Shown here: one piece after another, positions 8,168-11,356 of the stretch
Position numbering within the stretch: position 1 is the stretch's first letter
Layout of the letters: every line of letters starts with the position of its first letter
Source of the DNA: an uncultured Oscillospiraceae bacterium
Lineage (GTDB): Bacteria; Bacillota; Clostridia; Oscillospirales; Oscillospiraceae
DNA length: 11,356 bases
NCBI GenBank assembly: GCA_910587785.1
Contig: CAJUOA010000101.1
Coordinates: forward strand, 1-11,356
Direction of reading: 5' to 3'
Translations under genes and position numbers: made by a program
The notes under the pieces: generated by a model
What the model saw: only the letters and a program-made list of their open reading frames with translations
The model's database searches: none
What the model was told of the DNA's origin: nothing

Positions 8168-8353
8168 CTAGGAAATGGTCAAGGCATTCGTAAGAGTATC
8201 GAAGTCCGCACCGCCCCAGCCGTAGCCGCTGTTATAGCTACCATCTTCAGAGGTAGCATTCAGGTCATACCTAGCATAGCAATTGCAACGGCAACTACAA
8301 CTAGAGACACATGCGCTACTGCAACCGCAGACATTTCCCAAAGTCAAACGACT
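8168..8353 (-). CDS. Seven-cysteine RiPP-like peptide core segment (frame-disrupted)
   Basis: This segment, easily missed by gene finders, translates on the minus strand to 61 residues ending at TAG (8168-8170). It contains VCGCSSACVSSCSCRCNC (residues 8-25), which is seven cysteines spaced C-x-C-x3-C-x3-C-x-C-x-C-x-C. A Gly/Ser/Asn/Tyr-rich tail follows, with NSGYGWGGADFD at 41-52. Such cores are typical of clostridial Cys-rich precursors modified by radical SAM enzymes (the CLI_3235/CcpM-type group, named from memory). It has no start of its own: the frame opens after a TAG at 8354-8356 and offers only TTG codons without ribosome sites. The overlapping frame just upstream has a good start and reads into the same place, so the two may be one gene split by a single-base shift near 8334-8342. 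Removing one A from TTTGGGAAA would give a precursor of about 94 residues. It lies directly upstream of the transporter genes. Confidence 0.6.
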   Translation of the reverse strand, partial: SRLTLGNVCGCSSACVSSCSCRCNCYARYDLNATSEDGSYNSGYGWGGADFDTLTNALTIS

Positions 8354-8453
8354 CTACGGAAACTGGCAGCATTTCGTTTTTATTGACATCAAAAACATAC
8401 TGGCTACGAGGTGTCTTAAACAGTTGAATAAAAGGCTTTTTCAAATAAATCAC
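8316..8453 (-). pseudogene. 45-codon frame like the N-terminus of a radical SAM peptide maturase, or a precursor leader
   Basis: GTG at 8451-8453 is preceded by AGGGAG with an ideal six-base gap, so translation here is well supported. The product begins MIYLKKPFIQLFKT and continues with YVFDVNKNEMLPVSVESF (residues 19-36), then ends early at TAG (8316-8318). The FIQLFKT...YVFDVNKN...PVS pattern is what I remember for the first 35-40 residues of clostridial peptide-modifying radical SAM proteins, the part that recognises the precursor. No CxxxCxxC cluster follows anywhere downstream. Two readings fit. It may be a remnant of a maturase gene joined by deletion to a precursor core. Alternatively it may be a true leader whose frame is broken by one base before the Cys-rich core, which overlaps it in the neighbouring frame. 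I slightly favour the remnant because of the enzyme-like N-terminus. Confidence 0.5.
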
Positions 8454-8459
8454 CTATTT

Positions 8460-8465
8460 CTCCCT
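8460..8465 (-). promoter_or_regulatory. Ribosome binding site deciding the GTG start at 8453
   Basis: The minus strand reads AGGGAG here, six bases before the GTG. It is the only strong ribosome site between the promoter at 8600 and the Cys-rich segment, and it selects the leader-like frame rather than the cysteine frame. Confidence 0.6.
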
Positions 8466-8474
8466 TTGGTGTAC

Positions 8475-8521
8475 GTGGCAAGAAGTTAACAGTCCATCCA
8501 ATCTGTCAACCAGATGCCTCT
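8475..8521 (-). promoter_or_regulatory. Stem-loop in the 5' leader of the peptide transcript
   Basis: GTTGACAG (8510-8503) pairs with CTGTTAAC (8492-8485) over eight pairs including one G-U, with a 10-base loop. CAAGA and TCTTG outside it can add a lower stem. The structure ends shortly before the ribosome site and could influence translation or message stability. It has no T-run. Confidence 0.35.
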
Positions 8522-8600
8522 TGTGTTGGACCATAAACGCCGTTGTAATTTATCATTATGGATTCGATAGCACCATTTATCAAATAAACTGAATGAAATT

Positions 8601-8629
8601 ATCTTAACACATTAATCCATAATTGTCAA
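8601..8629 (-). promoter_or_regulatory. Sigma-70-type promoter for the peptide/transporter operon
   Basis: On the minus strand TTGACA (8629-8624) and TAAGAT (8606-8601) are separated by exactly 17 bases in AT-rich DNA. The -35 is a perfect consensus and the -10 has one mismatch. Transcription would begin near 8594, leaving about 140 untranslated bases before the GTG at 8453. It is the only strong promoter seen upstream of the five minus-strand genes. Confidence 0.65.
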
Positions 8630-8639
8630 TTGCTCTGAA

Positions 8640-8796
8640 AGTGAATTGTAAAATTTCACAAATTGAGTTCGGCCTAAGATAAGTTGTCGTAAATTTTTAC
8701 AGCTTTTGCATACTATTTTACATAGTGAAGGATAATCTTAGAATTTTTAGCTTTCAAAATTTAGCAAATAGAGAGCACTGATAACAGTCTTGCGTG
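8640..8796. other. AT-rich intergenic stretch
   Basis: This is strongly AT-rich DNA between the peptide operon promoter and the hairpin-dense segment after the SLOG gene. Short imperfect palindromes such as GTAAATTTTTAC (about 8689-8700) are present. I see no gene, terminator or further promoter that I can support. Confidence 0.4.
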
Positions 8797-8842
8797 CAAG
8801 CAATGACCGGCGATATCCTTTTCGGATACCGCCGGTCGCTTG
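8797..8842 (-). repeat. Long hairpin downstream of the SLOG gene
   Basis: Bases 805-818 of the 8,000 block pair with 824-837 (arms GACCGGCGATATCC and GGATACCGCCGGTC) around a five-base loop, with one mismatch that becomes G-U on the minus strand. CAAGC (8797-8801) and GCTTG (8838-8842) add a lower stem beyond a three-base bulge. The G-U bias points to an RNA made from the minus strand. No T-run follows on that strand, so it is not a standard terminator. Confidence 0.5.
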
Positions 8843-8976
8843 TTGGGGTCCCCCCAAGCCCCGGACTGTCCGCTCCGCGTCCAGTCGAACACGCCTGACG
8901 GCGTGGCTTTTCCGCTCCCTGCGGTCGCTCATTCCTGCACATCCGCGCAGGAAAAACAGGGCGCAGCCGCGCCCCG
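8843..8976. repeat. GC-rich segment packed with short hairpins
   Basis: Four further perfect stems occur within 135 bases: TTGGGG/CCCCAA (8843-8857), CACGCC/GGCGTG with a four-base loop (8890-8905), CCTGC/GCAGG (8934-8951), and GGGCGC/GCGCCC with a four-base loop (8959-8974). No credible gene covers the segment. It follows the SLOG stop and probably forms the structured 3' end of that transcript or a boundary between element backbone and cargo. Confidence 0.4.
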
Positions 8977-9528
8977 TCAGGAGTGTGCCGGTTCCGGCAC
9001 AGTATCGCCATGGGAGATCAGCCGGGTAAGAGGGTCGATCACGATGATCTCCCGGCCCAGTTTCTGTGCGTAACGCATGGTCGCCGCCGTTCCGCCGCGC
9101 CATTCCCCGTTGTAGACAGCCAGCAGTATGGAAGCGTGGTCCACCAAAAAACGGTTGCGCTCCAGCATACAATTTCTGTGATAAACCCTGCTGACATAGA
9201 CAACAGAATCGGCCCGTTCCAGTATGGAGCGGTAGAGGGTCTGGGAGGAAGCTGTCCATTTGTCCGCCTGCTCCCGGCAGGGGAGAATGCAGTGGAGTTT
9301 CACCTTGGGGTTTTTCTCTTGCAACGTAAGGACCGAAAGAGCGGACCAGACATCAGTCCCTTCCGCCATCCCGGACAGAAATTGTGTAACACCGGCGTTA
9401 GCCAGCGCCGCAATCTGCTCCGCCAGTACTGCTTTCAGGGCAACGCACCTGGGATCGGCCTCGTGATACCGCCATGGGAATTTCTGCGGGCGGTGGCCCG
9501 TGAACGCGGCGGCATTTTTATAGTCCAT
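8977..9528 (-). CDS. SLOG-family (DUF1273/YpsA-like) nucleotide-binding protein
   Basis: This 183-residue protein belongs to the Rossmann-fold SLOG/DUF1273 group related to DprA and LOG proteins, which are thought to bind nucleotide-derived ligands. Key signs are FTGHRPQKFPWRY near the N-terminus (9-21), SGMAEGTDVW (52-61), ILERADSVVYVS (102-113) and the glycine-rich VYNGEWRGGTAATMRYA (138-154). The size is usual for the family. I take the ATG at 9526-9528, with GGGAG just upstream, over an in-frame start at 9585: the family begins at the strand before TGHRP, and this start gives an 11-base overlap with the end of the upstream gene, indicating translational coupling. Close relatives are common in Tn1549-like clostridial elements (from memory). 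Its role there is unknown; nucleotide sensing or defence has been proposed for SLOG proteins generally. Confidence 0.85.
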   Translation of the reverse strand: MDYKNAAAFTGHRPQKFPWRYHEADPRCVALKAVLAEQIAALANAGVTQFLSGMAEGTDVWSALSVLTLQEKNPKVKLHCILPCREQADKWTASSQTLYRSILERADSVVYVSRVYHRNCMLERNRFLVDHASILLAVYNGEWRGGTAATMRYAQKLGREIIVIDPLTRLISHGDTVPEPAHS

Positions 9529-10132
9529 GATCGCTCCCAACCTCCAACCAGTCAGTCTTGAAATCCAATCGTTGTATCGCGTCACGAAACCCTGTCAGAA
9601 CGGTATGCCACAGCGCAGAGTCATGTCCAAGATCATGAAAATAATCTTCCCATCTGCAGCCGGGCCGCACAGTATCCTGCAACCGGTTAAAGTGTGCGCA
9701 TTCTGCAAAATATAGGAGCAGCCCCATGAGTATGATCCCTTCAGCTTTAGAAAAAAGGAGGGCGCCACCCGGCTGGTCACCAGCAGAGGCATCGCTTTCT
9801 CTAAAGAGGCCGATCTCTTTCTCTGTAAAGTCAAAATCAAAGAACGCCTCTTTCATCCTCCGGCAGATAACAGCCCGGCTGACATCCCGTAATTCCTCCG
9901 CACTGCGCATGAGCAGTACAAAATCTTCCCACGAGATATTGCCCGGGGCTCTCTCTTCACTCAGCTCATAAAGGTCCCGCTGCACCCTGTACTGCACAAA
10001 TTCGGCGTAGGAATCCAACTCGCCGTAGTCAATATTCATGAACAGCTTGGATTTTATGACCGGAAGCGCCGCCGCTAAAATGTTGTGGAACTGTATGCTG
10101 TTCGATCCTTCGCGCTCAACTTGATCTGACAT
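9518..10132 (-). CDS. Unrecognised 204-residue acidic protein
   Basis: I do not recognise this family. The product is soluble, rich in acidic and aromatic residues, without signal peptide or clear membrane helix. One hydrophobic stretch, GIILMGLLLYFAECAHF (about 131-147), looks like a buried helix. The ATG at 10130-10132 has a GGAGG site about seven bases upstream. Its stop lies inside the start region of the SLOG gene, so the two proteins are translated together and probably act together. It is divergent from the XRE regulator, and the shared upstream region contains a TATAAT -10 for this direction (10195-10190) embedded in the GTTCGTA repeat cluster, so the pair may be under that regulator's control. 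The helical, alpha-rich character is all that can be stated safely. Confidence 0.7.
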   Translation of the reverse strand: MSDQVEREGSNSIQFHNILAAALPVIKSKLFMNIDYGELDSYAEFVQYRVQRDLYELSEERAPGNISWEDFVLLMRSAEELRDVSRAVICRRMKEAFFDFDFTEKEIGLFRESDASAGDQPGGALLFSKAEGIILMGLLLYFAECAHFNRLQDTVRPGCRWEDYFHDLGHDSALWHTVLTGFRDAIQRLDFKTDWLEVGSDHGL

Positions 10133-10177
10133 GACCGGCCTCCTTCAACCTTGCACTCCCGTGGCTGCTGTCAAATA

Positions 10178-10205
10178 TTGACAGTTCGTATTATACACCT
10201 AATAG
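10178..10205 (+). promoter_or_regulatory. Promoter for the XRE regulator, overlapping a divergent promoter
   Basis: TTGACA (10178-10183) and TAATAG (10200-10205) are 16 bases apart on the plus strand and point at the regulator gene. On the minus strand a perfect TATAAT (10195-10190) lies within the same stretch, with only a weak -35 (TGGCTA) 17 bases upstream. The two divergent promoters therefore occupy the same DNA and could be repressed together. Confidence 0.5.
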
Positions 10206-10264
10206 TTCGTAATAGCCACTGATATTTCGTTACATAGATGAACCAGCAGTTGTAGACTACGAAC
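10184..10264. repeat. Operator-like GTTCGTA heptamer repeats
   Basis: Exact GTTCGTA copies occur at 10184-10190 and 10205-10211 (21 bases apart, two helical turns). An inverted exact copy TACGAAC lies at 10258-10264, and a diverged TTTCGTTA at 10225-10232. They overlap both promoters and the DNA just before the regulator's ribosome site. The arrangement fits autoregulation by the adjacent XRE protein; this is inference. Confidence 0.5.
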
Positions 10265-10282
10265 CAGGTGAGGTGGTGCTGT

Positions 10283-10609
10283 TTGACACATGAGGAATTG
10301 CTTTTATTCGGTGAACGTCTCCGAAACAGGCGAAACCTGCTCTCCTTCACTCAGGAAGACGTCGCGGAAAAGATTGGCATCAGTCTGCGGTTCTATCAGA
10401 TGATCGAACGTGGTGAAAAGAGCGTATCACTGGATACACTGATCCGGTTGAGCAGGACCTTGACCATCAGCATTGACTACCTGCTGTTTGGTACGGTGGC
10501 CTCTCTTGAAGATCCGGTTACGGAGATCATCAACAGATTGTCCCCGCGCCAGCGGCAAGATGCTGCCCAAATTTTGCGATTATACGCCAAGGCTTGTGAA
10601 AAGCAGTAA
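10283..10609 (+). CDS. XRE-family helix-turn-helix repressor
   Basis: This Cro/C1-type DNA-binding protein has about 108 residues. The HTH is textbook: FGERLRNRRNLLSFTQEDVA, then EKIGISLRFYQMIERGEKS, then LDTLIRLSRTLTISIDYLLFG, followed by a short helical C-terminal part ending LRLYAKACEKQ. I prefer the TTG at 10283-10285 because a GAGGTGG ribosome site lies seven bases upstream. A GTG at 10268 in the same frame would add five residues (ending WCCL) that overlap that site. Such regulators sit at the edge of the conjugation modules of clostridial elements and often control transfer or maintenance genes. The GTTCGTA repeats in its promoter region are the likely binding sites. It converges on the relaxase gene and shares a terminator with it. 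Confidence 0.85.
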   Translation: MTHEELLLFGERLRNRRNLLSFTQEDVAEKIGISLRFYQMIERGEKSVSLDTLIRLSRTLTISIDYLLFGTVASLEDPVTEIINRLSPRQRQDAAQILRLYAKACEKQ

Positions 10610-10648
10610 AAAATGCTCCCATGCCGCTTCGGGCACGGGAGCATTTTT
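10609..10648. terminator. Bidirectional rho-independent terminator
   Basis: TGCTCCC (10614-10620) pairs with GGGAGCA (10637-10643), extended inward by TGCC/GGCA around a TTCG-containing loop and flanked by an A-run on the left (10608-10613) and a T-run on the right (10644-10648). It overlaps the last base of the XRE stop codon and ends five bases before the relaxase stop, so it serves both convergent genes. Confidence 0.85.
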
Positions 10649-10652
10649 GAAG

Positions 10653-11356
10653 TCATCGTTCTGTCCGCTGCTTTTCCTGCTCCCCCGGCTCTATCCCGAG
10701 GATCTTATCCACATTCTGCTTCATGGTCCGGTAGTCGATCATCTCTCGGCGAAGGGTCTTATACTCCGCATAGTTTTCCTGCTTCTCCGCCAACAGAGCG
10801 GCGTACTGTTCGGAAAGCTGGGCCACTTTCGGGATGGGCTTGCCGCCCAAGGCGTCAAAGGCTTGCTTCGCCGCCTCATGTTTGGCGATCTCATCCCCAT
10901 GCTCCGCCAGAAATTCCTTCTTATGGCGGGACTTTTTATAGGCGGCGTAGACCTCCCGCGTCTTGGAGTAGTTGATGATATGGGCCTTGAGCTGGGCCAC
11001 CTCAGCCATGCGCCCCTCCATCTGCTTGATACGGCTGGAAACCTCGTCGAAGCGGTCACCGGCCTGCTGTGCCCGCACGGCCAATTCATCATAATCAGTC
11101 AGGCCGTTCTCAATCAGGAAGTTGAGGGTTTTTGCCGCCTCCTTCAGATTGAAAATCTTCGCCCAGCGTTCGTATCCAGCACCTTTTCCAGCCGCCAGCT
11201 TCGCTTGAATGTCGATGAGCAGATTGACCTTCCGGCCAACATGGGAAACGGCCTCTTTCGCCGCCCCAGAGCGCCCGCGCTGGGAGGTGCTGCGCTCCTG
11301 TAACGCCTCTCTGGTATAATCGCTCCCCAGACGGTCAGAGCGGGTAAAACGCTCCT
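10653..11356 (-). CDS. Relaxase/mobilization protein, C-terminal part (runs off the window)
   Basis: The frame stays open from the TGA at 10653-10655 to the right edge, giving about 234 codons of the C-terminus; the N-terminal catalytic domain is outside the window. Recognisable segments are VGRKVNLLIDIQAKLAAGKG, then GYERWAKIFNLKEAAKTLNF, then KQMEGRMAEVAQLKAHIINY and SKTREVYAAYKKSRHKKEFL, then the end NVDKILGIEPGEQEKQRTER. From memory these match the C-terminal region of relaxases in Tn1549-type and related clostridial elements. The region is highly charged with heptad-like helices, so a coiled coil is likely. The protein would nick the origin of transfer and pilot the strand to the recipient. 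Internal TTG starts near 11084 are not used: the frame continues upstream with family-like sequence. Its presence marks the right part of the window as mobile-element backbone. Confidence 0.85.
   Translation of the reverse strand, partial: ERFTRSDRLGSDYTREALQERSTSQRGRSGAAKEAVSHVGRKVNLLIDIQAKLAAGKGAGYERWAKIFNLKEAAKTLNFLIENGLTDYDELAVRAQQAGDRFDEVSSRIKQMEGRMAEVAQLKAHIINYSKTREVYAAYKKSRHKKEFLAEHGDEIAKHEAAKQAFDALGGKPIPKVAQLSEQYAALLAEKQENYAEYKTLRREMIDYRTMKQNVDKILGIEPGEQEKQRTER

Noticed and set aside
8159..8386. Plus-strand open frame of 75 codons opposite the Cys-rich peptide
   Set aside because: It has no ribosome site and an Ala/Thr/Ile-repetitive composition that is simply the complement of cysteine- and serine-rich codons on the minus strand.
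685..8789. GATAACAGTC present at 685-694 and at 8780-8789, flanking the cassette, as possible direct repeats of an insertion
   Set aside because: A shared 10-base word is expected many times by chance in a window this size, and the match does not extend on either side.
8747..9259. Minus-strand frame crossing the SLOG gene and hairpin segment
   Set aside because: It overlaps the recognisable SLOG protein in a different frame and has arginine/proline-rich composition without a motif.
1..11356. tRNA genes, CRISPR arrays, insertion sequences
   Set aside because: No cloverleaf with a GTTC-type arm, no regularly spaced repeats and no transposase motif were found on reading either strand.

Overview
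The window looks like Clostridia DNA, probably a gut Oscillospiraceae- or Lachnospiraceae-type Firmicute. The grounds are strong purine-rich ribosome binding sites, occasional GTG/TTG starts, and protein types I recognise from clostridial Tn1549-like conjugative elements: a relaxase C-terminus, an XRE regulator and a DUF1273/SLOG protein. This assignment rests on recognition by eye, not on a search.

Layout. The left end (1-370) holds the tail of a possible rightward gene and a small leftward helix-turn-helix regulator. Positions 371-840 are non-coding and carry two inverted repeats and a rho-independent terminator. From about 8630 down to 841, everything lies on the minus strand and reads as one transcription unit. 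In order these are a good promoter, a GTG-started 45-codon frame resembling the N-terminus of a peptide-modifying radical SAM enzyme, a seven-cysteine peptide-coding segment in the next frame, a two-module FtsX/MacB-type permease, its ATPase, a full-size ABC exporter, and a cytosolic subtilisin-like protease with an extra C-terminal domain. Positions 8640-8976 are AT-rich and then a hairpin-dense GC-rich stretch. The right part (8977-11356) is element backbone: a SLOG protein and an unknown protein translationally coupled on the minus strand, a divergent XRE regulator with clustered operator-like heptamers, a two-way terminator, and the C-terminal part of a relaxase running off the right edge.

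Interpretation. The minus-strand block looks like a RiPP or cysteine-rich peptide locus: a precursor-like peptide, two ABC export or self-protection systems, and a protease that could remove the leader. It is carried as cargo of an integrative conjugative or mobilizable element. The peptide gene is not one clean open frame. A leader-like or radical-SAM-like segment and the cysteine-rich core meet at a TTTGGGAAA tract in frames that differ by one base, and no complete modifying enzyme lies in the window. The locus is therefore either a new precursor with one frameshift (biological or sequencing) or a deletion-fused remnant in which the maturase has been lost. Telling these apart is the main question raised by the window.
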